A stretch of DNA of 64,000 nt from Flavobacterium sp. ACN2 (GTDB taxonomy: Bacteria; Bacteroidota; Bacteroidia; Flavobacteriales; Flavobacteriaceae): assembly GCF_002303885.1 (NCBI RefSeq), contig NZ_MRCM01000018.1, positions 62,001 through 126,000 of the forward strand, read 5' to 3'. Positions 17,810 to 26,744 of the stretch are shown in pieces (the first letter of the stretch is position 1; every line of letters begins with the position of its first letter). The notes under the pieces are model-generated. The model had not been told where the DNA came from. It saw only the letters and a list, made by a program, of their open reading frames with translations, and did no database searches. The translations under genes and the position numbers were made by a program.

Positions 17810-18487
17810 ATGAAAATTACATACTACGGACATGCTTCATTAGGAATTGAAGTAGGAGGAAAACATATCATTGTGGATCCATTTATTACCGGAAATCCGC
17901 AAGCAGCATCAATCAATCTTAGTACCATAAAAGCCGATTATATCTTATTGACGCATGCGCATGCCGATCACGTTTTAGATGTTGAGGCTATTGCTCAAAA
18001 TACAAAGGCAGTTATTGTTTCTAATGCTGAAATTGCAAGCTATTACGCAAAAAAAGGATTCAATTCTCACCCAATGAATCACGGCGGAAGTTGGAAATTT
18101 GATTTCGGAAAAGTAAAATATGTAAACGCAATTCACTCAAGCAGTTTTCCTGATGGCACATACGGAGGAAATCCTGGAGGTTTTGTAATCGAAGGAGAAC
18201 ATAAAAATATCTATATCGCTGGAGATACCGCTTTGACTTACGATATGAAATTGATTCCGCTTCGTACAAAATTAGATTTAGCAATTCTTCCAATTGGAAA
18301 CAATTTTACAATGGATGTTGAAGATGCTATTATTGCTTCAGATTTTGTAGAATGTGACAAAGTTTTAGGATATCACTTTGACACTTTTGGCTATATCGAA
18401 ATCAATCATGAAGAAGCAATCCGCAAATTTTTCGATAAAGGAAAAGATTTAATGCTTTTACCAATCGGAGATTCTATTGAATTATAA
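17810..18487 (+). CDS. UPF0173 metal-dependent hydrolase (metallo-beta-lactamase fold)
   Basis: 225 residues. The metal-binding signature is THAHADHVLD near residues 47-56, followed by conserved His at NHGG, AGDTALT and a late HFDTFG, the set expected for a dinuclear-metal lactamase-fold hydrolase. UPF0173 members have no assigned substrate. It lies 30 bp behind menA, an arrangement common in flavobacteria, but a role in quinone metabolism is only a guess. Confidence 0.88.
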   Translation: MKITYYGHASLGIEVGGKHIIVDPFITGNPQAASINLSTIKADYILLTHAHADHVLDVEAIAQNTKAVIVSNAEIASYYAKKGFNSHPMNHGGSWKFDFGKVKYVNAIHSSSFPDGTYGGNPGGFVIEGEHKNIYIAGDTALTYDMKLIPLRTKLDLAILPIGNNFTMDVEDAIIASDFVECDKVLGYHFDTFGYIEINHEEAIRKFFDKGKDLMLLPIGDSIEL

Positions 18488-18494
18488 GAAGCTA

Positions 18495-18568
18495 ATCCCG
18501 CTATACGCTATATCTTTTGTGGCGAACCCCGCCACAAAAGGATATCGCTACTATCGGGGCTAGGGCAC
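18495..18568. repeat. Long imperfect stem-loop repeat
   Basis: The core stem ATATCTTTTGTGGCG (18510-18524) pairs with 18530-18545 with one bulge around the loop AACCC. The outer parts GCTAATCCCG... and ...CGGGGCTAGGGC extend the pairing imperfectly. It looks like a dispersed palindromic element of the flavobacterial type. Confidence 0.65.
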
Positions 18569-18647
18569 TCAATTCCATAAGAAAGTTATTTGGCATAATC
18601 TATGTTAATTGAATTAAAGTTTTTTAAAGTAAAAATCATTTTAATCT

Positions 18648-19886
18648 GTGAAATCAGTGGCAACTAAAGCATCATCACAAAATTCAACTTTCAAACCAAT
18701 TCTATTCTTACTATTTATCGCAATTTCCAGTAATGCGTTTGCACAAAAAGACGGTTATTGGGACAAAGAACGCGCTACAACCAAAGAAATTATGGTTCCT
18801 GCGCGCGATAGAATTTCTATACCAACAGAAGATTTGCCGGTTGGAACTACAGAAATTGTATATAGAATCACTCTTTTAGACAAAAACCAAGAAATGGCCA
18901 ATAGTTTGGTCTCTTTGTTAAAAGCAATTCCAGATCCAACAGGAGTAAGTCAGGGTTCGGCTGGCGCTGTTTTTCTGATGTCAAAAATTTCAGGAGATGA
19001 CAAATGCACTTATTCGATTTTTACATCTAATGAAAATGCTAAAAAATATATTGCAGATGGTAAAATTGACAATGCTTGCTATTCTCAAGCAGAACCTGTA
19101 AGCAAAGATGCCAAACGTTTATCCGTAAACAAATCTTCTTGTTTAAAAGAAGATATTAGCACTATTTGGTTTGGCTTTGAAAGCAAAAATTGGATCTTGA
19201 GTCAGAAAGTTGTTATAGAAGTGGTGCCTTGGGTTGATACTAAATTAAGCCGTGGTTGGAATCAAGACAATAAAAATGAAATTATAAGTTTGTGCAAAAC
19301 GTCTACAATGGCACAAAAAATGGCCAATTCAGATGATTTCTGTGTTTGCATTTTAAATAAAATTATGAAGCAATATCGTTACGACGAGTTTCAAAAATTA
19401 TTAGCCGTAGAAAAGACAAAAGTGTACAAAGATTTTGGAAACAGCTGTTACAAAGATGCCGATATTTCTAAAAATGTATTCAACGATTTGAGAACGCAAG
19501 TTGCTTCTTTAATTAAAGCTCAAAAATACAACGAGGCAATTCCAAAATTAAACACGATTGTGAGCGAAGGCAAAGCAACTGCATTAGATTACAGTTCTTT
19601 AGGTTATTGCTATATTTTAACCAAACAATATGCAAAAGCATTAAAAGTGCTTGTAGAAGGCGAAAAATTGGATGATACCGAATTATTGGTAAAATTAAAT
19701 TTAGCACATACTTATTTGGTAAGCGATGATTATAGTGCTGCTAAAGCCATTTACAAAAAATACCAAACACAAAATGTAACCGATAGCTTAAGCTGGATTG
19801 CCAAAACAAAATTAGACTTTGCAGCATTTGAAAAAGCAGGTTTGCCAACAAAAGATTTTGAAAAAGTCTTAAAATTATACAATTAA
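18648..19886 (+). CDS. Exported TPR-containing protein
   Basis: About 412 residues. The N-terminus has a signal peptide (PILFLLFIAISSNAFAQ). The central part is unknown and contains several Cys residues. The C-terminal third (about 280-400) has TPR-like helices (YNEAIPKLNTIVSEGKATALDYSSLGYCYI, YAKALKVLVEGEKLDDTELLVKLN split by position). No ATG lies ahead of the signal peptide: the candidates are GTG at 18648 and GTG at 18657, both in sequence that resembles an intergenic repeat. It lies between UPF0173 and menC, with no sign of enzymatic function. Confidence 0.75.
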   Translation: MKSVATKASSQNSTFKPILFLLFIAISSNAFAQKDGYWDKERATTKEIMVPARDRISIPTEDLPVGTTEIVYRITLLDKNQEMANSLVSLLKAIPDPTGVSQGSAGAVFLMSKISGDDKCTYSIFTSNENAKKYIADGKIDNACYSQAEPVSKDAKRLSVNKSSCLKEDISTIWFGFESKNWILSQKVVIEVVPWVDTKLSRGWNQDNKNEIISLCKTSTMAQKMANSDDFCVCILNKIMKQYRYDEFQKLLAVEKTKVYKDFGNSCYKDADISKNVFNDLRTQVASLIKAQKYNEAIPKLNTIVSEGKATALDYSSLGYCYILTKQYAKALKVLVEGEKLDDTELLVKLNLAHTYLVSDDYSAAKAIYKKYQTQNVTDSLSWIAKTKLDFAAFEKAGLPTKDFEKVLKLYN

Positions 19887-19970
19887 GTTTCTGAGCTATG
19901 AAGTACTTCTTAAAGTCTTTTTTTTAAGCTTAGCAGCTCAGTATCTTAGCAACTCAGCATCTTAAAAAAA

Positions 19971-21014
19971 ATGAAAGCATCCTATCAAAAGTATTTATTA
20001 GAGTTTAAACGTCCGTCAGGAACTTCAAGAGGGATTATGACCGAGAAAGAAACTTGGTTTATAATTCTGGAAGAAAATGGCAAAAAAGGAATAGGAGAGT
20101 GCGGTATACTTCGTGGCTTAAGTGCAGATGACCGTGAGGACTACGAAGAAAAACTAAAATGGACTTGCGATAACATTCATTTAGGAGAAACGGAAATTTG
20201 GTATACCTTATTAGAATTTCCTTCTATTCAATTTGGCTTAGAAATGGCTTTCTTGTCTCTTAAAAGCGAAAACCCACACATTTTATTTCCTTCAGATTTT
20301 ACAAAAAATACGGCTTCAATTCCTATAAACGGATTAGTCTGGATGGGTGAAGCTGCTTTTATGAAACAGCAAATAGAAGAGAAATTGGCCGACGGTTTTA
20401 ACTGCATAAAACTTAAAATTGGCGCTATTGATTTCAATAAAGAATTAGAATTATTGCAATATATTAGAAGCCATTTTTCTGCAGAAGAAATAGAAATCAG
20501 AGTAGATGCTAATGGTGCTTTTTCTTCAATAGAGGCTTTAAATAAATTGAATCAATTAAATCAATTTCAGCTTCATAGCATAGAACAACCAATTAAAAAA
20601 GGCCATATTTCAGAAATGGCAGAATTGTGCAAACAAACTCCATTTCCAATTGCGTTGGATGAAGAGCTTATTGGAGTGTTTTCATTTGAAGAAAAAGAAA
20701 AATTGCTTCAAGAAATTCAACCCCAATACATCATTTTAAAACCAAGCTTTATCGGCGGTTTCCGTGGTACTCAGGAATGGATTACTCTAGCAGAAAAAAA
20801 TAATATTGGCTGGTGGATTACTTCGGCATTAGAAAGCAATATCGGATTGAATGCTATTGCACAATGGACCTTTACTTTAAATTCAGATATGCCACAAGGT
20901 TTAGGAACCGGAGCATTATATACTAATAATATAGATTGCCCACTTGAAGTAAAAAATGGAAAACTTTGGTACAATTCTTCTAAGAATTGGGAAAGGTTCA
21001 AAGGTACAGAGTGA
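19971..21014 (+). CDS. menC: o-Succinylbenzoate synthase
   Basis: A dehydratase of the enolase superfamily in menaquinone synthesis. 347 residues. The catalytic barrel shows KLKIGAIDF (Lys of the KxK pair near residue 146), RVDANGAF (Asp metal ligand), SIEQP (Glu ligand), DEELIG (Asp ligand) and KPSFIGG (second catalytic Lys). The last codons (ERFKGTE) lie inside an inverted repeat arm that extends beyond the stop, so the natural C-terminus may have been altered by the repeat. The expected partner menE does not follow. Confidence 0.92.
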   Translation: MKASYQKYLLEFKRPSGTSRGIMTEKETWFIILEENGKKGIGECGILRGLSADDREDYEEKLKWTCDNIHLGETEIWYTLLEFPSIQFGLEMAFLSLKSENPHILFPSDFTKNTASIPINGLVWMGEAAFMKQQIEEKLADGFNCIKLKIGAIDFNKELELLQYIRSHFSAEEIEIRVDANGAFSSIEALNKLNQLNQFQLHSIEQPIKKGHISEMAELCKQTPFPIALDEELIGVFSFEEKEKLLQEIQPQYIILKPSFIGGFRGTQEWITLAEKNNIGWWITSALESNIGLNAIAQWTFTLNSDMPQGLGTGALYTNNIDCPLEVKNGKLWYNSSKNWERFKGTE

Positions 21015-21060
21015 CAAAGGTAAAATCTCTGAACCTTTGAAACTGTGTACCTTTGAACCT
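20994..21060. repeat. Inverted repeat overlapping the menC stop
   Basis: Perfect 15-bp arms AGGTTCAAAGGTACA (20994-21008) and its complement (21046-21060) around 37 bp. The left arm is the coding end of menC. Confidence 0.8.
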
Positions 21061-21065
21061 ATTTT

Positions 21066-21608
21066 TTACTCTTTTCCTCCCAAAAGATTTTCTTGCCATT
21101 CTTTCAAATCCTGCCATTTGCCTTGATAAGCCAAGAGTGCTTGTTTTGCCCATGTGCTCGGATTATGCATGGCGTAATTTTCTCCGCCAGCATCAAGAAT
21201 AGACTGCATTTTTTCGGTAGAAGCTTGTGAAAGCTCGTACCAGGTATTGATTCCTGAGGCATTAAACAGCGCTTCTATTTTAGGACCAATTCCTTCTACA
21301 ATTTTTAAATCATTTTCTTTAATTTTCTTGCCTAAGACATTTGCCGCCAAACCAGCATCAAAAACAATGTCTGCAGGTGCAGTTGCAAAAGATTGTACCG
21401 AAGCTTTGGTTTTTGCCGCCAAATCTGCTTCTAGTGTAGCGATTTTTGCATTTAAGTTTCGTGTATTCGCTTTACAGGCATCTAAATCAGCTTGAAGCGA
21501 TGCTGAAAGCGAATCATCATTTTTAGAATTCATTTTTCCTAGTAAATAACCTAAGATTCCACAAATTAAGCCTATTAGAATAGGTATTAAGATACAAGGT
21601 ATATTCAT
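21066..21608 (-). CDS. Membrane-anchored coiled-coil protein with helix-hairpin-helix domain
   Basis: 180 residues. A single membrane anchor (IPCILIPILIGLICGILGYLLG, in parts, residues 3-24) is followed by a coiled coil rich in Ala, Asp, Lys (about 35-75) and a C-terminal helix-hairpin-helix block, NDLKIVEGIGPKIEALFNAS near 97-116, continuing to about 165. Such HhH domains in proteins related to COG3743 resemble DNA or protein binding modules. It is 17 bp downstream of the OmpA-type gene and probably co-transcribed. The function is unknown. Confidence 0.8.
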   Translation of the reverse strand: MNIPCILIPILIGLICGILGYLLGKMNSKNDDSLSASLQADLDACKANTRNLNAKIATLEADLAAKTKASVQSFATAPADIVFDAGLAANVLGKKIKENDLKIVEGIGPKIEALFNASGINTWYELSQASTEKMQSILDAGGENYAMHNPSTWAKQALLAYQGKWQDLKEWQENLLGGKE

Positions 21609-21625
21609 GATCGTATATTTTTATG

Positions 21626-22537
21626 TTATTTAATGGTAATTACAGTTCTTCTGTTTGAAGCTTTTCCTTCTGAAGTATTATTATCGCCAATAGGCTCGTC
21701 AGGACCTTTAGATTGTGTTTCAATTCTCGCATTATCGATTCCGTTTTTAGAGAGATAATTTTTTGAGAAATCGGCTCTTTTTTGTCCTAAAACAATATTT
21801 GAATCGCGATTACCAACATTATCAGAATGCCCGATCACTACAATCACCGCATCTTTTACGTTCTCGGCATATTTGGCGATGTCAGTAACTTTTTGCTTCT
21901 CAATATCGCTTAATTTCTCGCTAGATTTGTTGGTGTTGAAGTGGAGAATTAACGGATCAGCATTTATTTTTGCTTTTAATGCGCTCCACTCATCATTTGA
22001 TGTTGCAGTAGAATCTATTGCTTCAAATAAATATTCTGCAGGCCCAAGAAGTGTGTCGCCACTCATTTTCCACTTATCTATAATGGTGCCTTTAGTAGAA
22101 AACTGATTTTCTAACAATCCTTTTGAAACAAAATAATTCTTAACATCATTGGCCCTCGCCAGACCTAGATTTTCAAAAGTAGTAGAATTTGTTTCGTCCG
22201 AAGTCGCGTAACCAGTTATTGTAATTTTCTGTTTCGGATTTGCTTCTAAGAATTTCTTTAAGTTATCGATGCCAGTTGTGACCGAGTCGCTTACAGGCAT
22301 AATAAGCTTTGCACTGTTTTTAAGGAACTTCAAATTATCATTTGTCTGATAATTAAGTCCGGGACCATTTAATACAAACGGAACAAAATTGGGCTCTGTG
22401 ACAGTAGGAGTAACTGTTTTTGGAGTAATGTCCGTTGTTGTTTTTTCGCAGCAATTGCAGCAAAATTTCAGATATAAAAAAGTACCCAAAATGATGGTTA
22501 TTGCAATGCCTAACAGGTAAAGTGCTTTTTTAGACAT
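21626..22537 (-). CDS. Membrane-anchored protein with two OmpA-like domains
   Basis: 303 residues. An N-terminal membrane helix (residues 5-25) ends in the Cys cluster CCNCC (26-30). A Thr/Pro-rich linker follows, then an OmpA-like repeat (about 65-165, with ITGYATSDETN) and a second, canonical one (about 190-303, with VIGHSDNVGN and the ASNRRTVITI end). OmpA domains bind peptidoglycan diaminopimelate. There is no beta-barrel, so it probably tethers the inner membrane to the cell wall. It leads the two-gene unit with the HhH protein. Confidence 0.87.
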   Translation of the reverse strand: MSKKALYLLGIAITIILGTFLYLKFCCNCCEKTTTDITPKTVTPTVTEPNFVPFVLNGPGLNYQTNDNLKFLKNSAKLIMPVSDSVTTGIDNLKKFLEANPKQKITITGYATSDETNSTTFENLGLARANDVKNYFVSKGLLENQFSTKGTIIDKWKMSGDTLLGPAEYLFEAIDSTATSNDEWSALKAKINADPLILHFNTNKSSEKLSDIEKQKVTDIAKYAENVKDAVIVVIGHSDNVGNRDSNIVLGQKRADFSKNYLSKNGIDNARIETQSKGPDEPIGDNNTSEGKASNRRTVITIK

Positions 22538-22719
22538 ATATTTCGGATTAAGATTCTATCAAATTTAATTAAAATAATAATCATAACACATTAATAATCA
22601 GTTATTTTAATGTTTATACATTAAAGTGAAGCAAAAAAAATGACTTGTTTTTCGATTTTTATACGTTCAAAGACTTGATTAAAATGAGTAACTTGCATAA
22701 AAAATAATCTACAGTTAAA

Positions 22720-23193
22720 ATGGTCGAAATAGAAAGAAAGTTTCTTGTGAAATCCAATGATTTCAAGAGTCAAGCTTTTACTCAGAATAATATTGCCCAG
22801 GGTTATTTGAGTTCTGCTCCTGAGCGTACAGTTCGGATTAGGATTAAAGGGCACAAAGGCTTTATAACCATAAAAGGAATAAGCCATAGCGGTGGTATGT
22901 CTCGTTTTGAATGGGAAAATGAAATTCCGTTAGATGAAGCACAAGAGCTATTGAAATTATGCGAAAAGGGCAAAATTGAAAAAACACGTTACGAAATAAA
23001 ATCTGGAGAGCATATCTTTGAAGTAGATGAGTTTTATGGAGAAAATGAAGGTTTGGTAATGGCTGAAATCGAGTTAAATTCTGAAAATGAAACTTTTGAA
23101 AAGCCAGAATGGTTGGGCGAAGAAGTAACAAATGACGAAAGATATTACAATGCTTACTTAAGCAAAAATCCATTTAAAGATTGGCAAAAATAA
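22720..23193 (+). CDS. CYTH-domain protein (triphosphate tunnel fold)
   Basis: 157 residues, close to the minimal CYTH length. It starts with the diagnostic EIERKF motif (residues 3-8) and has the paired basic strands RTVRIRIKG and KTRYEIK plus the acidic strands EVDEF and AEIELN, lining a tunnel that binds triphosphates with divalent metals. Members are tripolyphosphatases, thiamine triphosphatases or class IV adenylate cyclases; a short bacterial form like this is most likely a triphosphatase. It ends 1 bp before the YpdA gene, so the two are co-transcribed. Confidence 0.88.
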   Translation: MVEIERKFLVKSNDFKSQAFTQNNIAQGYLSSAPERTVRIRIKGHKGFITIKGISHSGGMSRFEWENEIPLDEAQELLKLCEKGKIEKTRYEIKSGEHIFEVDEFYGENEGLVMAEIELNSENETFEKPEWLGEEVTNDERYYNAYLSKNPFKDWQK

Positions 23194-23194
23194 A

Positions 23195-24163
23195 ATGACA
23201 GAATCAAAATACGACCTTATTATTGTGGGGGGCGGACCAATTGGTCTGGCTTGTGCGATAGAAGCTGAAAAGAAAAAACTTAAATATTTAATTATAGAAA
23301 AAGGTGCGATCGTTAATAGCATTTTCAACTATCCACTTTACATGACCTTTTTTTCTACAGCAGAAAGATTAGAAATTGGCGAGATTCCGTTTAATTGTTT
23401 GGCACCAAAACCAGGACGTCAGGAAGCTTTGGAATATTACAGAAATATTCATCGCTATTTTAAATTCAATATCAATTTATTTGAAAAGGTTCTGAGTGTT
23501 GAAAAACAAAACGCAATTTTTAAGATTACAACAGACAAACGAAATTATGAAGCTCAAAACGTGGTAATTGCAACTGGCTTTTATGATATTCCGATTGAAA
23601 TGAATGTTTTAGGTGAAGCTTTACCCAAAGTACGCCATTATTATAAAGAAGCGCACGAATATGCTTTTAGAAAAGTTTTGGTTGTAGGCGCTAATAATTC
23701 GTCTGTAGATGCGTCTTTAGAATGCTGGAGAAAAGGATCAGAGGTTACCATGGTAATTCGTAAAAACGAAATTAATAGCCGTGTAAAATATTGGGTTAAA
23801 CCCGATATTGAAAACCGAATTGCAGAAGGAAGTATTAAAGCTTATTTTGAATCTAATATCACCGAAATTAGAGAAAATGAAGTAGAAATTGAAACTCCAA
23901 ACGGAAAAGTTACAATTGAAAATGATTTCGTTCTAGCTTTAACGGGTTATAAGCCAGATCTTACTTTTCTAGAAAAAATGGGTATTAAACTTTCTGAAGA
24001 TGAATTAAAAATTCCAGTTTATAATCCTGAAACCATGGAAACTAATGTAGAAGGTTTATTCCTTGCTGGTGTAGTTTGCGGCGGAATGCAGACGCATAAG
24101 TGGTTTATAGAAAACTCGAGAGTTCATGCTAATCTGATTGTAGATTATATAAGCTCAAAGTAA
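23195..24163 (+). CDS. ypdA: YpdA-type FAD/NADPH oxidoreductase (putative bacillithiol disulfide reductase)
   Basis: 322 residues with a thioredoxin-reductase-like fold but without the CxxC redox pair, as in YpdA. The FAD motif is IIVGGGPIGLACAIE (8-22) and the NADPH motif is VLVVGANNSSVDASLECW (near 166-183). A late LFLAGVVCGGMQTHKWFIEN segment contains the single Cys region used by YpdA to reduce bacillithiol disulfide. It implies that this organism uses bacillithiol as low-molecular-weight thiol. Followed by a long palindrome that likely ends the transcript. Confidence 0.9.
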   Translation: MTESKYDLIIVGGGPIGLACAIEAEKKKLKYLIIEKGAIVNSIFNYPLYMTFFSTAERLEIGEIPFNCLAPKPGRQEALEYYRNIHRYFKFNINLFEKVLSVEKQNAIFKITTDKRNYEAQNVVIATGFYDIPIEMNVLGEALPKVRHYYKEAHEYAFRKVLVVGANNSSVDASLECWRKGSEVTMVIRKNEINSRVKYWVKPDIENRIAEGSIKAYFESNITEIRENEVEIETPNGKVTIENDFVLALTGYKPDLTFLEKMGIKLSEDELKIPVYNPETMETNVEGLFLAGVVCGGMQTHKWFIENSRVHANLIVDYISSK

Positions 24164-24169
24164 AAGTAA

Positions 24170-24260
24170 GGCACGAATTACACAAATTCACACCAATTTT
24201 ATCCGTTTAATTTTTATTCTTAAAGTATAGAAATTGGTGTGAATTTGTGTAATTCGTGGC
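24170..24260. repeat. 30-bp-arm palindrome between ypdA and selO
   Basis: The arms at 24170-24199 and 24231-24260 are complementary at 29 of 30 positions, with CACGAATTACACAAATTCAC as core. The 31-nt loop is AT-rich. The two genes are convergent, so it may act as a bidirectional terminator. The same words recur at 25894-25971. Confidence 0.85.
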
Positions 24261-24269
24261 AAAAAACTT

Positions 24270-25838
24270 TTATGAACTACAAGATAACATAGAGCATCCC
24301 ACCTTAGTTCTTGCCCAATCTGGACGTTTGGCAAACCATTTTTCAGATTCAGGCTGTTCATCATATGGATTTTTCAAAAGCTGAAATAATTCATCAACCA
24401 AAGAGTAATCGTCTTTATCTGCAGCATCTATGGCTAATTGAGCCATATAATTTCGAAGTACATATTTCGGATTAATTTGATTCATTTTTAAAGCCCTTTC
24501 TTCATCTGAAAGTTCTTCTGCGTTTAATCTTTTCAAATAAACCGTAAACCATTTTTGCCAAGCATCGAGAATGTTTTCTTTTATTTCTTCTGAAATATAA
24601 AAAGCGTATTCTATTTTTTCGAATGCTTGTTCTACAGAATCTTCTTTTTTAATTTTACTCAGATTTCTAAAAAAGATAGTCATATCGGTTTCTGATAACT
24701 GCAAAATTTCCTCTAAACCTTTAATAATTTTATTATCAGATTCACTTGAAGTAAAGATACCTAATTTGCTTAAAAACATTGTTTTGTAATCATTTTCAAA
24801 CTCTGTCATAAATGAATCTAAGATCTTTTCTAAAGGTGCCGCTTCATTAACCAAAGGATAAAGCGAATTAGCCAATTGAAACAAATTCCATTGAGCTACC
24901 TGAGGCTGATTTCCGAAACGATATCTTCTATTTTGGCTGTCGGTTGTATTTGGCGTCCAGTCTGGATCATAATTTTCAAGCCATCCGTATGGGCCATAAT
25001 CGATTGTGATTCCGTGAATCGACATATTGTCGGTATTCATTACACCATGTACAAATCCGACACGTTGCCAATGCAGAATCATTTCGCGAGTTGTATCGGC
25101 AACTTTTTGAAAGAATTGTAAATATTGTTCTTTGGGTTCGCCCTTTATTTCAGGAAAATAGTGTTGAATAGTATATTCTACAAACTGTTTCAAATTTTTC
25201 AACTCATTTCGAGCCGTTAGCATTTCAAAGCTTCCGAAACGAATAAATGAAGGAGCAACACGACAAACAATTGCACCTTTTTCATAAGCAGGATTTCCGT
25301 TATACAAAATATCCCTTAAAACTTGATCTCCAGAAAGAGCAAGAGAAAGCGATCGAGTAGTAGGAACACCCAAATAGTGCATTGCTTCGGCGCATAGATA
25401 CTCTCTTATAGAAGAACGTAAAACAGCCAATCCATCTGCAGTTCTAGAATAGGGAGTTTTTCCAGCTCCTTTTAATTGCAGAGTATAAAACTGATTGTTG
25501 TTTTCTACTTCCATCAGATTGATTGCACGACCGTCGCCTAATTGTCCTGCCCAGTTTCCAAATTGATGTCCTGCGTAGCACATTGCATAAGGATGTGATT
25601 CTGGAAGAATTTCTTTTCCAGAAAAAACATTTAAAAATTCCTCTGATTGAATTTCATCTTTAGAAATACCAACCAATTCAGCAACTTCTTGAGAAGCATG
25701 AATCAATTTTGGATTGGAAGGTTTTACTGGATTTACGTACGAAAACAGCGTGTCTTTAACCTGACGAATTTCATTTGTCAAATCTGGATCTGCTGGTAAT
25801 TCGGCAGTAAAACGATTTTTTATTTTAAGATTTTTCAT
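24270..25838 (-). CDS. selO: Protein adenylyltransferase SelO
   Basis: A pseudokinase that transfers AMP to protein hydroxyls and is linked to redox stress. 522 residues from the ATG at 25838; the longer in-frame start at 25907 would translate a palindromic repeat and is rejected. Conserved blocks are QLKGAGKTPYSRTADG, SIREYLCAEAMHYLGVPTTR, GVMNTDNMSIHGITIDYGPY (catalytic Asp region). The C-terminus is GCSMLSCSS, with Cys where animal SelO carries selenocysteine three residues from the end. Flanked by msrA and ypdA. Confidence 0.94.
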   Translation of the reverse strand: MKNLKIKNRFTAELPADPDLTNEIRQVKDTLFSYVNPVKPSNPKLIHASQEVAELVGISKDEIQSEEFLNVFSGKEILPESHPYAMCYAGHQFGNWAGQLGDGRAINLMEVENNNQFYTLQLKGAGKTPYSRTADGLAVLRSSIREYLCAEAMHYLGVPTTRSLSLALSGDQVLRDILYNGNPAYEKGAIVCRVAPSFIRFGSFEMLTARNELKNLKQFVEYTIQHYFPEIKGEPKEQYLQFFQKVADTTREMILHWQRVGFVHGVMNTDNMSIHGITIDYGPYGWLENYDPDWTPNTTDSQNRRYRFGNQPQVAQWNLFQLANSLYPLVNEAAPLEKILDSFMTEFENDYKTMFLSKLGIFTSSESDNKIIKGLEEILQLSETDMTIFFRNLSKIKKEDSVEQAFEKIEYAFYISEEIKENILDAWQKWFTVYLKRLNAEELSDEERALKMNQINPKYVLRNYMAQLAIDAADKDDYSLVDELFQLLKNPYDEQPESEKWFAKRPDWARTKVGCSMLSCSS

Positions 25839-25856
25839 TTTGTTGATTTTCTTTTT

Positions 25857-26017
25857 GCCACAGATTATACAGAATAGAAGGATTTTTTTGTTTGCCACGA
25901 ATTGCACAAATTTCCACTAATTTTTAGGCTTAGTTTAAATAAGATTCGTGCGAATTCGTGTAATTCGTGGCAAATGGATAATACAGAAAATCTTTTTTAA
26001 TCTGTGTAATCTGTGGC
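25857..26017. repeat. Nested palindromic repeats between selO and msrA
   Basis: Outer arms GCCACAGATTATACAGA (25857-25873) and 26001-26017 pair with one mismatch. Inner arms GCCACGAATTGCACAAATT (25894-25912) and 25953-25971 pair with two mismatches. The inner one is related to the palindrome at 24170-24260. The element lies immediately upstream of the selO start and may carry its promoter. Confidence 0.8.
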
Positions 26018-26028
26018 TAGAACTAAAT

Positions 26029-26562
26029 TTAGCTGATTAACCTATCAGCATACATTTTTTTAAGTTTTTGAATTTTTGGATCAATTACAACTTGGCAATA
26101 TCCAGCTTCTTGATTTTCATTATAATAGTTCTGGTGATAATCTTCGGCTTCGTAAAAAACTTCAAAAGGCTTTAATTGGGTTACAATTGGATCTGGATAT
26201 GCAGGCTGAACTTCTTCAAATACTTTTTCTGCAATTTCTTTTTGTTCGTCATTATGATATAGAATGATAGAACGATATTGCGTTCCGCTATCGCCACCTT
26301 GACGATTTAAAGTTGTTGGATCATGACTTGTCATGAATATGAAAATTAAGTCATGATATGAAATTATGTCAGGGTTGAAAGTTACTTGAATCACTTCAGC
26401 ATGTCCTGTTCTACCCGTGCATACTTCGCGATAAGCAGGATTCTTTATAAATCCGTCTGAATAACCCGATTTTATAGATTCTACACCTTTTATACGCTGA
26501 ATTACAGCCTCAATACACCAAAAACATCCGCCACCAAAGGTAGCAACTGATAAATTTCCCAT
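26029..26562 (-). CDS. msrA: Peptide-methionine (S)-S-oxide reductase
   Basis: 177 residues. The catalytic motif GGCFWC has Cys13 and is followed by the conserved SGYSDG, GHAEVIQVTF, SHDPTTLNRQGGDSGTQYRS and EDYHQNYY blocks. It reduces the S epimer of methionine sulfoxide in proteins using thioredoxin. No signal peptide, so cytosolic. No MsrB gene is adjacent. It is upstream of selO on the same strand, with the nested palindromes between them. Confidence 0.96.
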   Translation of the reverse strand: MGNLSVATFGGGCFWCIEAVIQRIKGVESIKSGYSDGFIKNPAYREVCTGRTGHAEVIQVTFNPDIISYHDLIFIFMTSHDPTTLNRQGGDSGTQYRSIILYHNDEQKEIAEKVFEEVQPAYPDPIVTQLKPFEVFYEAEDYHQNYYNENQEAGYCQVVIDPKIQKLKKMYADRLIS

Positions 26563-26713
26563 AAATAATGCTTTCTTTAAATTTAATGCCTATTAATTCG
26601 ATAGGATATTATGATAATTTATTAAAAAAAAGTTCTTTTAACTAAAAATACCAAACGGTAACGTAGTGTTTGAAGTTTAGTATTGATAAATTCGCAATTT
26701 TGTAAAAAAACTA

Positions 26714-26721
26714 TATATTTG
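26714..26721 (+). promoter_or_regulatory. Putative -7 element (TATATTTG)
   Basis: An exact TAnnTTTG match, 23 bp upstream of the ATG at 26745. Confidence 0.5.
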
Positions 26722-26744
26722 CAGTCAAACACAAGGCACAACTA

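Noticed and set aside
24170-24260. Possible CRISPR-like or attachment site
   Set aside because: There is a single palindrome, no regularly spaced repeats, no spacers and no cas or integrase gene.
25839-25907. N-terminal extension of SelO
   Set aside because: It translates part of a palindromic repeat; homologues start near the MKNLKIKNRF sequence at 25838.
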